Below, one piece after another: positions 32,747 through 42,194 of a stretch of 64,000 nt of DNA (positions are counted from its first letter, which is position 1; each line of letters starts with the position of its first letter). The stretch covers positions 434,001 through 498,000 of the forward strand of contig JARACJ010000002.1 in the NCBI GenBank assembly GCA_028767165.1, written 5' to 3'. Source of the stretch: Proteobacteria bacterium DTSAM18. Its GTDB lineage: Bacteria > Myxococcota_A > UBA796 > GCA-2862545. A program made the translations under genes and the position numbers. Under the pieces are notes generated by a model. The model did no database searches, had not been told where the DNA came from, and saw only the letters and a program-made list of their open reading frames with translations.

Positions 32747-33889
32747 TCAGTCCGCGAGGCGGGCCATGATGGTGTTCAGGGCCTGGGTGGAGCGAGCAGC
32801 GCCGTAGTGGTTCTTGAACAGGCCGCAGAAGAAGTAGTTGGACTCGTCGAAGTCGTTCAGGCCGATGTTCACGTTGTCGGCGCCCATCAGTGCGGAGCTG
32901 GCCTCGGAGACGAACAGGTCCTGCTGCTCACCGCCGGCGAGGTCCTCCATCACGATGGTGGTCCAGTCGATGGTGTGGTCGCCGCAGATGGGGCGCTCCC
33001 AGGCGGTCATGCCGTCGGAGCAGGGGGTCTCCCAGGCGCCCGAGGGGCCGTTGAGGGGCTCGAGGAAGTCCGTGGGGGTGTAGGCTGCGCGGTCGCCCAT
33101 CTCACAGGTGACCTTGCCGCGCATGGTGTCGTTCACGGCGCACAGGGGGAAGCTGGACACGCCGTGGTTGGCGCCGGCGAGCATCACCATGTCGTCGATG
33201 CGGGGCAGGATGTCGATCTCCTCGTTGAGCGCGAGGCGACGCACGGCGTCGCGGGCCACGGTCACGCCGAAGGAGAAGCCGACGATGGAGATCTGGCGAT
33301 CGGGGTAGGCCTCCAGCACCGACTCGATGAAGTGCTGGGCGATGGGGGTGCCCCAGCCGTGATCCATGTTCTTCGCGGCGTTCTCGGTGTCGTTGTTGCC
33401 CGCCGGGTCGTCACCGAGGTCGTAGCGCATGTCGACCGCGAGGGTGCGGTAGCCGGCGTTGGCGAGCCTCTCGGCGAGCATGTTGCTGTTCTCGGTGGAT
33501 CCCGTGGAGCCGCAGGCACCCATGGAGTCGTAGGACTCCCAGGAGCTCGGGGTGTCGGAGTTGCCGTGGATGAGCAGCACGATGGGCTTGTTGGTGTCCT
33601 CGGTGCCGGTGTAGTCCTTGGCCGCGCAGTCGTAGCCGGGGATGGAGGCCGCGGTGTAGCTCAGGCCGTCGGTGGAGCAGCCGGGGTGGGTGCCGAGATC
33701 GCGGTAGGTGATGGCGTCTTCCACGGCCGGGTATTCGGGCACCACGTCGCCGGTCTCGGTGCCCATCATGCCGGACTCGCTGTCCACCGTACCGGAGTCG
33801 GTGGGGTCGACTTCGTCGTCGCCGCCGGTGTTGGTGCAGGCAGTCAGGGCCAGTGCGCCCAGAAGCGTCACGAGAGACTTGTAGGCCAT
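32747..33889 (-). CDS. Alpha/beta-hydrolase (lipase-like) lipoprotein
   Basis: This encodes 380 residues with a signal peptide and lipobox ALTAC, followed by an Asp/Thr/Gly-rich linker. The hydrolase part has HGNSDTPSSWES as the oxyanion region and nucleophile GFSFG (Ser206) in QISIVGFSFG. Several cysteines (CGSTGS, CGDHT) may form disulfides in the exported protein. It resembles secreted lipases or esterases of the alpha/beta fold, but the specificity is unknown. It is the first gene of a two-gene unit with the porin-like protein. ATG 33889 follows GAGGAGC a few bases upstream. Confidence 0.82.
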   Translation of the reverse strand: MAYKSLVTLLGALALTACTNTGGDDEVDPTDSGTVDSESGMMGTETGDVVPEYPAVEDAITYRDLGTHPGCSTDGLSYTAASIPGYDCAAKDYTGTEDTNKPIVLLIHGNSDTPSSWESYDSMGACGSTGSTENSNMLAERLANAGYRTLAVDMRYDLGDDPAGNNDTENAAKNMDHGWGTPIAQHFIESVLEAYPDRQISIVGFSFGVTVARDAVRRLALNEEIDILPRIDDMVMLAGANHGVSSFPLCAVNDTMRGKVTCEMGDRAAYTPTDFLEPLNGPSGAWETPCSDGMTAWERPICGDHTIDWTTIVMEDLAGGEQQDLFVSEASSALMGADNVNIGLNDFDESNYFFCGLFKNHYGAARSTQALNTIMARLAD

Positions 33890-34030
33890 GGAAGTGCTCC
33901 TCGAATGGGCGGCCTCGGGGGCCGCGGATGGTTCAACTTGACAACTCGTTCATGTTCTACCAAAAAGGTGAATCAGTAGTCATCTTTTTCTTCGCCCCTC
34001 CGAGACCCGACCGTCACCAGGGAGTCACTC

Positions 34031-35023
<993 letters not shown>

Positions 35024-35296
35024 CGCCGCCCATGGGCACCGGAACCCGCGTACCGGCGTGACGTCGTCGGTGCCGGGCGACGGAGAACCGTGACAAGCCC
35101 TGACCCGTCCTGGAGCCTTGATCGTGGGGCCGGGGCCGGTCGCGAACGGCCTGTGAAGGAGCTGAACGGGAAAACAGGCCCTGACGCCTCCTGACGGCCG
35201 TTTTCCGGCGGGCGTACTCCAAGGACTTTGCGGCTTCTACATCGCGAGACGTGCCTTCTTGCGGTAGGCTGCCGTGATTTTCCCCTAGGAGTGTCC
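35024..35296. other. Intergenic segment upstream of the POT transporter
   Basis: 273 bp without a gene. GGTAGGCT at 35263-35270 is a candidate -10 region placed 26 bp before the next start; the same octamer occurs just upstream of two other genes in this window. No convincing -35 or terminator was seen. Confidence 0.35.
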
Positions 35297-37039
35297 ATGG
35301 CAGGACAGACAGGCGCACCGGCGCCGAAGAACGAGAACGTGGTGCAGCTGGCGCCGAAGCCCATGGGCTTCTTCGATCAGCTCTTCAGCTACAACCGGGT
35401 CTTCTGGATCGCCAACCTGATGGAGATGCTCGAGCGTCTGGCCTACTACGGCCTGCGCGTGGTGCTCCCCATCTACCTGCTGCTGTCCCTCGCGAAGGGC
35501 GGCCCCGAGTTCAACCACGAGCAGAAGGGCCTGATGTACTTCTGGTGGGCGAACGTGCAGTCGTTCCTGCCCATCGTCACCGGCGGCTACTCCGACCGCT
35601 ACGGCTACAAGCTCACCGTGGGCGTCTCCATCGCCATCAAGGTGGCGGGCTACCTCATCATGGGCTTCGCCACCGACATCGCGGCGGCACTCTCGGGCGG
35701 CGCGAGCCTGGAGACCCCGGGCCACATCGCGACCCTGTCCGTCTTCATGACCGGCGCGCTGTTGCTGGCGGCCGGCACGGCCACCTTCAAGCCGGGCCTG
35801 CAGGGCATGATCGCCGCCAACGTGAAGGAGGAGAACTCCTCCCTGGCCTGGTCGCTGTTCTACCAGCTGGTCAACCTCGGCGCCTTCCTCGGCCCGCCGC
35901 TCGCAGGCGTGCTGCAGCTCATGAGCTGGAAGCTGGTCTTCATCAGCTGCGCAGGCATCGTCTCCCTGAACTACTTCGCGCTGCTCATGTTCGAGGAGCC
36001 CGCCAAGGCCCACTGGCCTGATGGCAAGCGCCCCGTGGGCACCCTCGGCGAGGAGATCAAGGGCTTCGGCAAGGTGCTGTGGGACTCCGTCCTCGGCATC
36101 CTCGAGCCCCGCCTGGCAGGCTTCCTGATCCTGTTCTCCGGCTTCTGGGCCATGTTCTACCAGCTGTTCGACCTGCTCCCGAACTTCATCACCGACTGGG
36201 TCGACAGCACCGACGTGTACAACGCCGTGGCCGTGCCCATCTTCGGCCTGTTCGGCTCCACGCCGCCCGCCGAGTGGGGCGGCATGGTGCCCCAGGAGCA
36301 GCTGATCAACCTGAACGCAGGCATGATCGTCCTGTTCGCCTTCGCCTTCGGCTACCTCACCGGCAAGATCCGCTCGATGACCGCCATGATGATCGGCATG
36401 GCCATCTCGGCTGTCGGCGTCTACTTCCTGGGCGCGGCCGCCACCGGCTTCGGCATCCTGCTGGCCGTGGTCATCTTCTCCACGGGCGAGATGCTCGCGT
36501 CCCCCACCAAGATGCGGTACTTCGGCGGCCTCGCCCCCGAGGGCAAGAAGGGCCTGTACCTGGGCTACGTCAACGCCACCGTCGGCATCGGCTGGGGCCT
36601 CGGCTCCCTCGTGGCCGGCGAGATGTACCAGAACGACGGCGACAAGGTCGTCCTGGCCCGTCGCTACCTGGTGGACGAGGTCGGCCAGAGCGCCGACGCC
36701 GTGGCCGCCATGCCCAAGGACGACGTCATCCCGGCGCTCTCCGAGGCCACCAGCCAGACCGCCATGCAGGTGCAGCACATGCTGTACGACTTCTACGATC
36801 CGTCTGCCATCTGGCTGTTCTTCGTGAAGGTCGGCCTGATGTCGATGGTCGGACTCATCGCCTTCGACGTCATCACCCGCCTCAAGCTGAGCTTCGAGAA
36901 GGAGTCCGCGGCCATCATCGGCCTGAGCTTCGTCATCGCGGGCGCCACCTACGGGTGGGATGTCGGCTTCTACTTTGCCGCCGCCATGTCCGTGTACGTG
37001 TACCTGCGCAACAAGGCACCCCACCTGCTGCCGGACTGA
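35297..37039 (+). CDS. POT/PTR-family proton-dependent oligopeptide transporter
   Basis: This 580-residue MFS-type protein has 12 or more hydrophobic segments. Features of the proton-coupled peptide transporter family include MEMLERLAYYGLRVVLPIYL near residues 29-48, whose E-R motif couples protons, GGYSDRYGYKLT between helices, and TFKPGLQGMIAANV. It should import di- or tripeptides or related compounds with H+. The later half has longer loops than short bacterial POTs, including an insert around VDEVGQSADAVAAMPKDD. ATG 35297 follows TAGGAG. A strong terminator follows at 37089. Confidence 0.9.
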   Translation: MAGQTGAPAPKNENVVQLAPKPMGFFDQLFSYNRVFWIANLMEMLERLAYYGLRVVLPIYLLLSLAKGGPEFNHEQKGLMYFWWANVQSFLPIVTGGYSDRYGYKLTVGVSIAIKVAGYLIMGFATDIAAALSGGASLETPGHIATLSVFMTGALLLAAGTATFKPGLQGMIAANVKEENSSLAWSLFYQLVNLGAFLGPPLAGVLQLMSWKLVFISCAGIVSLNYFALLMFEEPAKAHWPDGKRPVGTLGEEIKGFGKVLWDSVLGILEPRLAGFLILFSGFWAMFYQLFDLLPNFITDWVDSTDVYNAVAVPIFGLFGSTPPAEWGGMVPQEQLINLNAGMIVLFAFAFGYLTGKIRSMTAMMIGMAISAVGVYFLGAAATGFGILLAVVIFSTGEMLASPTKMRYFGGLAPEGKKGLYLGYVNATVGIGWGLGSLVAGEMYQNDGDKVVLARRYLVDEVGQSADAVAAMPKDDVIPALSEATSQTAMQVQHMLYDFYDPSAIWLFFVKVGLMSMVGLIAFDVITRLKLSFEKESAAIIGLSFVIAGATYGWDVGFYFAAAMSVYVYLRNKAPHLLPD

Positions 37040-37088
37040 CCTCTCGGTCCGGGTTTGTACGTACACACCCGATAGTGTACGGCGAAAC

Positions 37089-37124
37089 AAGGCTCCCAGT
37101 CCCACTCCGGACTGGGAGCCTTTT
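37089..37124 (+). terminator. Rho-independent terminator after the transporter gene
   Basis: GGCTCCCAGTCC (37091-37102) pairs with GGACTGGGAGCC (37109-37120) around a six-base loop, followed by TTTT. It lies 50 bp after the transporter stop. Confidence 0.92.
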
Positions 37125-37204
37125 CGGTCCTGGAAACCTCTCGACACCGGTTGTCACCGCGGATGGCGGCGTTCTACCGTACCGGCGCGACCAGGAGGGT
37201 CCCC

Positions 37205-37510
37205 ATGGGTATCTACGTCGAGAACACCGTCTATTCCGTCTACTACGAGGCCGGTCAGCACAAGTGTGGCTGGCAGATCTCCCAGCAATCGCCGGCGTCC
37301 CACCAGGAGTACCCCCTGGGCGATCCGACCGATCCGTCCGTGCATGCCGAGTACAAGAACATCGGTCAGGCCGCGCTCACCAGCCAGGCCGCCATGGTCG
37401 CCGCCATGCCCTCCGGCGCGGTCACCTGGTACAACAGCCTGTCCAGCACGCAGCAGACCAACGTGTACAACGCCACCAGGCTCACCGCGCAGCTCGGCTG
37501 CACGAAGTAG
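37205..37510 (+). CDS. Small hypothetical protein
   Basis: This encodes 101 residues beginning MGIYVENTVYSVYYEAGQHK. There is no signal peptide or membrane segment. It has many Gln, Tyr, Ser and Ala residues and two cysteines (KCGW near the start, LGCTK at the end). No family is recognised. ATG 37205 is preceded by AGGAGGG, an excellent ribosome site, and it stands between two terminators, which supports an independent single-gene transcript. Confidence 0.7.
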   Translation: MGIYVENTVYSVYYEAGQHKCGWQISQQSPASHQEYPLGDPTDPSVHAEYKNIGQAALTSQAAMVAAMPSGAVTWYNSLSSTQQTNVYNATRLTAQLGCTK

Positions 37511-37557
37511 CGTTCGTCTTGTGACGGCGAGGGGGCAGCCCCTATAGTCCCCGAACC

Positions 37558-37584
37558 GGGACGGTCCCTCGGACCGTCCCTTTT
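37558..37584 (+). terminator. Rho-independent terminator after the small gene
   Basis: GGGACGGTCC (37558-37567) pairs with GGACCGTCCC (37571-37580) around CTC, followed by TTTT. A promoter-like TTGTGA (37519-37524) and TATAGT (37543-37548), spaced 18 bp apart, lie just before it. If that promoter were used, the hairpin would sit at the start of the next gene's leader, so the main role is probably ending the small upstream gene. Confidence 0.88.
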
Positions 37585-37606
37585 CGCGTCTTGGGGAGGG
37601 GAATCC

Positions 37607-39361
37607 ATGCGCCACGTCCTGTCCGTCCTGGCCCTGTCGGCCGGCTGCACCTACGTCTGCGAGCCCGCACCGGTCGTGGTGCCGACCGCCGACTTCTTCG
37701 CCGACGTCTCCGCCGTCAGCGGCATCCAGGAGGGCAATTTCGACCCGGATCCGCCGGTCACGATCCCCATCAACGACCACTCCCGGCTCACCTGGTCCGA
37801 TCTGGACGGCGACGGGCTGCCCGATGCGGTGATGCACAGCCTGCTGGTGAACCCGCAGAACGGCATCCCCTACGAGCACCTGGTGTTCCGCAACAACGGC
37901 GACGGCACCTTCGCGGATGTGTCGGATGCCTCGGGCCTGCGCGACGTGCAGGCGGGCATGTTCGCCTTCGCCGACGTCGACAACGACGGGGACCAGGACG
38001 TCTACGCCGGCATCGATCTGGCCGGCTACACCGACGAGAGCGGCGTTCCCTACACGAGCGGCCTGTACCTGAACGACGGCACCGGCGTGTTCACCCGCAA
38101 GGAGGCCTCGGGGCTCGAGGTGGGCGGCACCGTGGTGGCGGGGGCCATCTTCGGCGACTTCGACGGCGACGCGAACGTCGATCTGTTCGTGGCCAACGGC
38201 TCCACCATGGCCGGCGTCGAGGACGTCATCTACTGGGGCAGGGGAGACGGCACCTTCGAGGGCGCCCTGCTGCAGAGCGGTCCGAACATGGCCGGCAACG
38301 GCGCGGTGGCCTGCGACATCGACGGCGACGGCGACCAGGATCTGGCCGTGGCCAACTACGGCGTGTCCAACCAGGGCGCGCCCAACTTCCTGTGGCGCAA
38401 CGACGGCGGCCGGCAGTTCACCGAGGTGGGCGTGGCCTGGGGCATGGCGCGCCTGGCCACCGGCAACCGCTGGATGGCCGAGACGGGCAACGGCACCCAG
38501 CCGGAGCCCGGGGCGGACGAGAACACCTGGATCGGGTCCAACAGCTTCGGCATCGACTGCGGCGACGTGGACGGTGACGGCCGCAACGACCTGTGGGTGT
38601 CCACCATCAGCCACCCGGATCCCGACTACACGCGCCAGTGGTCCGATCCGAGCCACCTGCTGCTCAACCGGGGCGACCACTTCGAGGACGTCACCGCCGA
38701 CGTGGGCATCCCCTTCAACGAGGGCGACATCGACGGGGCCCTGGTGGACTTCGACAACGACGGCCGGCTCGACATCTCGGTCACCCGGGAGTCCAAATAC
38801 GAGGCCCGCTACACCACCGAGGAGCAGAAGGGCTGGGTGGGCCTGTTCCACCAGCAGCCCGACGGCACCTTCGTCAGCGTCGGGCTGCAGTCCGGCATCA
38901 ACGATCTGGAGCGGGGCGAGCACACCCGCGGCCGCGGGTCGCAGAACGTGGCCTGGGCCGACATCGAGCTCGACGGGGATCTCGACCTGCTGCTCGGGGG
39001 ACGCGGGGGCTCGGGCGGGCGGCCGAATTTCCTGCTGGAGAACACCGTCGGGCAGGACAACCGGTGGATGATGATCGAGATCCAGGGAGACGGCGTGAAC
39101 GTCGCCCGGGACGCCTTCGGCACCCAGGTGCGGGTGGTGGGCGCCGACCGGGAGATCCTCCGCGAGAAGAAGTCCGGTCGGGGCACCTACACCGCGGCCG
39201 ACGAGCGTCGGGTGCACATCGGGCTCGGAGACATGCCCTGCGGCTACGCCCTGGAGGTCCGCTGGCCCGACGGCACCGAGGTCCGCTTCGAAGGACCCCG
39301 GGTGGCCGAGGGCGTCATCCAGCGGCTGTCGTACCCCGACTCCCTCGAAGTGGTCCGCTAG
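37607..39361 (+). CDS. FG-GAP/VCBS-repeat lipoprotein with UnbV-type C-terminal domain
   Basis: The 584-residue lipoprotein has lipobox LSAGC (Cys14). It has many FG-GAP/VCBS units with Ca2+-binding-like loops, for example DLDGDGLPDAV, DVDNDGDQDVY, DIDGDGDQDLAVANYG and DVDGDGRNDLWV, forming a beta-propeller. The last ~110 residues, around MIEIQGDGVNVARDAFGTQV and then VRWPDGTEVRF, match the ASPIC/UnbV domain often fused to these propellers. Such proteins are exported and probably bind carbohydrate or protein at the cell surface. ATG 37607 is 27 bp after the T run of the terminator. Confidence 0.92.
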   Translation: MRHVLSVLALSAGCTYVCEPAPVVVPTADFFADVSAVSGIQEGNFDPDPPVTIPINDHSRLTWSDLDGDGLPDAVMHSLLVNPQNGIPYEHLVFRNNGDGTFADVSDASGLRDVQAGMFAFADVDNDGDQDVYAGIDLAGYTDESGVPYTSGLYLNDGTGVFTRKEASGLEVGGTVVAGAIFGDFDGDANVDLFVANGSTMAGVEDVIYWGRGDGTFEGALLQSGPNMAGNGAVACDIDGDGDQDLAVANYGVSNQGAPNFLWRNDGGRQFTEVGVAWGMARLATGNRWMAETGNGTQPEPGADENTWIGSNSFGIDCGDVDGDGRNDLWVSTISHPDPDYTRQWSDPSHLLLNRGDHFEDVTADVGIPFNEGDIDGALVDFDNDGRLDISVTRESKYEARYTTEEQKGWVGLFHQQPDGTFVSVGLQSGINDLERGEHTRGRGSQNVAWADIELDGDLDLLLGGRGGSGGRPNFLLENTVGQDNRWMMIEIQGDGVNVARDAFGTQVRVVGADREILREKKSGRGTYTAADERRVHIGLGDMPCGYALEVRWPDGTEVRFEGPRVAEGVIQRLSYPDSLEVVR

Positions 39362-39468
39362 TGCGAGTCCCGATGGGGCGGCTCCGATGGTCGGTTGGGT
39401 CGCCCGCACCGTGAAAATCGGGTGCAGATGATCCGTAAGGCGAGGGGTTCTGGCCCGGAGTCATCGCC

Positions 39469-39945
39469 ATGGTCCCTTCGCTTCGCCTCTCGTTCATGAC
39501 CCTCGTCTTCGCCGCCTCCAGCGGCTGCGTCTGGTACGTGGAGACCTACGACCCCGATCCCGGCCGGGGGGACGGTCCCGGCGACGTGCCGGACCGGGGC
39601 GAGGATCAGTGGGAGGACACCGGGGACTACGTGGACTGGGACGCCACACGAAGCCCCTGCTGCCCCGGCGGCGAGGACGTGAAGGTGATGGTGATGACGG
39701 AGGAGGCCCCCGTGGTGGGCGCCCGCATCCTCGTGCACGACCTCGAAGGCATCTTCGACCACCAGGTGTTCACCGATTCCCGCGGCATCGCCACGATCAA
39801 GTCGGCGTGCGAGCCGCTGTTGTTGGTCTGGGTGGCCAGGGACTCGGACCAGCTCGACACGGCGGACGGGTATGACGGGTTGAGGGTGTTGTCGGGGGTG
39901 GAGCCGGGGGATTTCGTGTTCATGGGGTATGACCCGACGGAGTGA
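39469..39945 (+). CDS. Lipoprotein with carboxypeptidase-regulatory-like domain
   Basis: The 158-residue product has a signal peptide with lipobox ASSGC and a Gly/Asp-rich linker (DPDPGRGDGPGDVPDRGED). It ends in a small beta domain with APVVGARILVHDLEG and FTDSRGIATIK, typical of carboxypeptidase-regulatory-like or Ig-like folds. The role is probably structural or adhesive at the surface. It follows the FG-GAP lipoprotein on the same strand with a 107 bp gap. A repeat array begins 11 bp after its stop. Confidence 0.72.
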   Translation: MVPSLRLSFMTLVFAASSGCVWYVETYDPDPGRGDGPGDVPDRGEDQWEDTGDYVDWDATRSPCCPGGEDVKVMVMTEEAPVVGARILVHDLEGIFDHQVFTDSRGIATIKSACEPLLLVWVARDSDQLDTADGYDGLRVLSGVEPGDFVFMGYDPTE

Positions 39946-39956
39946 GCGGACCCGAT

Positions 39957-40150
39957 CCGTGACCCCTGCGCGTGCGCGTGTGCGTGCGCGTGCGCGAAAT
40001 CGACCCGCCAAAGCCCTTCCGCCCGTCCCCGAACGCCCGACCCCGCCCCGCCGACCCGCCGACCCGCCGACCCGCCGACCGTGACCCGTGCGCGTGTGCG
40101 TGCGCGTGCGCGAAACCGACCCGCCAAAGCCCTTCCGCCCGTCCCCTCCC
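39957..40150 (+). repeat. Direct repeat of alternating GC-GT tract plus conserved tail
   Basis: Two copies (about 39957-40030 and 40078-40147) each consist of a GTGACCC lead, an alternating purine-pyrimidine run of GCGTGC/GTGTGC units and a conserved tail GACCCGCCAAAGCCCTTCC continuing to GTCCCC. Between them, 40048-40080 is a short tandem array of the octamer CGACCCGC. The alternating run is the kind of sequence that can adopt Z-DNA. The block sits just downstream of the four-helix-bundle gene and has an inverted counterpart on its other side. No gene is visible here. Confidence 0.82.
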
Positions 40151-40180
40151 CACCCGGACCCGTTTCCCCAAGAGGGGCCT

Positions 40181-40588
40181 TCACTCATCCTCGGGCATCT
40201 GTTCCCTCACGCCCCGACTGGCCTCCACCTCGGCGGCCCACTGGGACAGCCCCGAGAGCATCGATACCTCTCGATGAAGCAAGTCCAGCGCCTCCTCGCA
40301 TACCTCGGGCTCCAACAGGGCCAAGGACTCGATCAGCATGACCTGCGCCGCGACCTCCGTGGCAGATCGCTTTGCCATCCGGTAGAAGCGGCCTTTCTCC
40401 CTTCGGGAGAACTCCCCGGCGCCCTCGGCGACGTTCAGGACGACGGAGTTGGCTGCCCTTCGCAGTTGATCTCTCATGTACCCACGACCGGTTGGTAGCG
40501 ATCCGGAGAGCCGGTCGATGACACGCGCGATCTGGAGCGAGACACCGAACGCGTCGAGCTTCTCGAATTCGAATTCCCTGGCGTCCAT
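40181..40588 (-). CDS. Four-helix-bundle protein (23S rRNA IVP family)
   Basis: This encodes 135 residues and is all-helical. The core LRRAANSVVLNVAEGAGEFS, followed by REKGRFYRMAKRSATEVAAQ and VMLIESL, matches the 23S-rRNA intervening-sequence/four-helix-bundle family (also related to Avd proteins of diversity-generating retroelements). ATG 40588 with GGGGGAAG upstream is chosen; the longer frame adds only Arg/Pro-rich sequence read through the repeat. No rRNA gene or reverse transcriptase is nearby, so it is free-standing. It is bracketed by an inverted pair of GC-alternating repeats (40078-40147 and 40727-40791), which suggests a small dispersed unit. The function of free-standing members is unknown; nucleic-acid binding is a family expectation. 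Confidence 0.85.
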   Translation of the reverse strand: MDAREFEFEKLDAFGVSLQIARVIDRLSGSLPTGRGYMRDQLRRAANSVVLNVAEGAGEFSRREKGRFYRMAKRSATEVAAQVMLIESLALLEPEVCEEALDLLHREVSMLSGLSQWAAEVEASRGVREQMPEDE

Positions 40589-40889
40589 TCTGCTTCCCCC
40601 TGGCGTTGAAGGGCTCGGGGTAGCCGGGCTTGGCGGGGGACGGCGTGCTGGCGAGCGGGTTCTTCCTCGGGGACGGGAAGGTGGCGATGTGCGGAAGGTC
40701 GCGCCTGTCATTCGGGATTGGATGGAGCCTTTGGGGCGGGTCCGGGCGCCTGTTGGTCGCGCACGCGCACGCGCACGCTCACGGGTCACGGCCTGCGCAG
40801 CGGTGGCGGCCGCCCGTACCGAAGCAGGTGACAGCGACGTCCTGGCTCCCGGACGCTACAATGGCGCCAGCCAAGCGCAGGAGCCGCCC
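40589..40889. other. Intergenic segment containing the inverted repeat counterpart
   Basis: About 300 bp between the divergent four-helix-bundle gene and the next membrane-protein gene. It would hold the promoters of both. It contains the repeat at 40727-40791, described separately, and a TACAAT at 40855-40860, a possible -10 for the rightward gene. No small gene is seen. Confidence 0.45.
40727..40791 (-). repeat. Inverted copy of the GC-alternating repeat
   Basis: CTTTGGGGCGGGTCC (about 40729-40743) and then CGCGCACGCGCACGCGCACG to CACGGGTCACGG (40758-40791) are an imperfect reverse complement of the repeat at 40078-40130. Together they flank the four-helix-bundle gene as inverted repeats about 600 bp apart. 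Confidence 0.75.
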
Positions 40890-41336
40890 ATGTGGAGAGC
40901 CGCCGCCACCATCGTTGCCATCCTCTTCGTGGCCCTCACGGTCTCCCACGTCGGGGATCCCCACTGGATCCTCCTGTCCACGATGTACCTGCTGTCCATC
41001 TGGACCTGCGTCCGTCTGGCCATGGGTCTTCCGGCCTTCCGCTGGCTCGCCCTCGTCCTGGCCGTCCTGCCCGCGTCCTTCGCGGCCACCTTCGTTGCCC
41101 TCGGCCCGATGCTCTCCGACGAGCTCGCCTGGTCGCCCGGCAGCAGCACGCTGAACTTCGGCTCCCTCGCCCTCGACCTGTGGGTCGTGGCCGCCTGGAA
41201 CGCGACGGTCGCCATCTTCGGCCCCACCGAGGATCTCGAGCGCGAACCGCTGCTCACCTACCAGGAGCCCGCGCCCCGGAAGGTGATGCAGGCCCGGGCG
41301 CAGTCCCTGGAGCTTCGGCCCCACGACAACCGGTAG
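40890..41336 (+). CDS. Small membrane protein, unknown function
   Basis: This encodes 148 residues with four likely membrane helices (TIVAILFVALTVSHVG, LLSTMYLLSIWTCVRLAMG, WLALVLAVLPASFAATFVAL and LALDLWVVAAWNATVAIFG) and a polar C-terminal tail. No family is recognised. ATG 40890 follows CAGGAG. A longer frame upstream crosses the repeat and is rejected. It is divergent from the four-helix-bundle gene. Confidence 0.7.
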   Translation: MWRAAATIVAILFVALTVSHVGDPHWILLSTMYLLSIWTCVRLAMGLPAFRWLALVLAVLPASFAATFVALGPMLSDELAWSPGSSTLNFGSLALDLWVVAAWNATVAIFGPTEDLEREPLLTYQEPAPRKVMQARAQSLELRPHDNR

Positions 41337-41393
41337 GGCCTCGGCTCTCCGTTCCCTCCCCGGGGAGTCGTTCTCCTCGGAAGGGCCCGTGCC

Positions 41394-42194
41394 TCAGGGA
41401 ACCGTGTAGGGGTCGATGGGCTCGCCATCCTCCGGGTCGAGCACGTCCGACGGTTCGTCGGTGGTGAAGGCGTCGAAGCCCTTGCCGCCGGTCATCTCGA
41501 TGTCACTGGTGCTGTTGGACATCAGGCTGTCGTCGCCCTGGTCGCCGAACATCTGGATCTGGGTGGTAAAGGGCCCGAGTTCCCGGCTGTCAGCGAAGAG
41601 CTCGTCGTTGCCTCGACCTCCGTACAGGATGCTGTAGTTTCCCACGACGAGCTCCAGGTCGTCGTCACCCTTGCCGCCGTCGAGTGTCGCATATTCTTGG
41701 AAGAACCCTGAGATCTGGTCGTTTCCCGCGTCTCCGTACATCCTGTTGTTGGATCCGAAGTCTTCTCCACCCGTGAGCCCGTAGGCCATGAGCATCTCGT
41801 CATCTCCCTCGGATCCGTGCATGTCGACGTCATCGAGGTAGCCGCCGGCCATCTGATCGTCGCCAGGGCCGCCGACCATCGTGGCGACCTGTGCGCTGAG
41901 GAGCACCATCACATCGTCTCCCGGTCCGCCACAGAGCAGCACGTCCTCCTTGTAGGTGTCGGACGATTCCAGTCGGTCGTCACCTGCATGCCCGAACACC
42001 GCCGTCTTCGAGCTGGTGACCTCGAGCTCGTCGTCCCCGTTCGTTCCTTCGATCACGGTCCAGTCGCCCGGAATCAACGACGGGTCGTCGCACCAGCCGG
42101 GGTCGGGGCGCGACGTGCCGTTCGCGACGGCCAGGGTTGGCAGGAGGGTCAGGGACGACAGCAGCAGGGACGTCCCAGCGATCTTCATGTGCAT
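41394..42194 (-). CDS. Secreted RTX-like calcium-binding repeat protein
   Basis: The 266-residue product has a signal peptide (SLLLSSLTLLPTLAVANG). It carries about eight hemolysin-type nonapeptide-like repeats, such as GGPGDDVMV, GGPGDDQMAGG, YGDAGNDQISG, GGKGDDDLEL, YGGRGNDELF and FGDQGDDSLM. These fold as a Ca2+-binding parallel beta roll. Unlike classic RTX toxins it has a Sec signal rather than a C-terminal type I signal, and no hydrolase domain. ATG 42194 with AGGT upstream is used; ATG 42188 is also possible. It is probably an exported structural or binding protein. Confidence 0.82.
   Translation of the reverse strand: MHMKIAGTSLLLSSLTLLPTLAVANGTSRPDPGWCDDPSLIPGDWTVIEGTNGDDELEVTSSKTAVFGHAGDDRLESSDTYKEDVLLCGGPGDDVMVLLSAQVATMVGGPGDDQMAGGYLDDVDMHGSEGDDEMLMAYGLTGGEDFGSNNRMYGDAGNDQISGFFQEYATLDGGKGDDDLELVVGNYSILYGGRGNDELFADSRELGPFTTQIQMFGDQGDDSLMSNSTSDIEMTGGKGFDAFTTDEPSDVLDPEDGEPIDPYTVP

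Noticed and set aside
30959-33979. 1006-codon open frame on the plus strand opposite the porin and hydrolase genes
   Set aside because: Low-complexity Val/Gly/His/Ala translation typical of an antisense shadow; the minus-strand genes have signal peptides and recognisable motifs.
37519-37548. Strong promoter for the FG-GAP lipoprotein gene (TTGTGA-18-TATAGT)
   Set aside because: A rho-independent terminator begins about 10 bp downstream, so productive transcription from this site is doubtful; not listed as a feature.
40181-40588. Diversity-generating retroelement accessory (Avd) gene
   Set aside because: No reverse transcriptase, template repeat or variable repeat is present nearby, so only the four-helix-bundle family call is kept.
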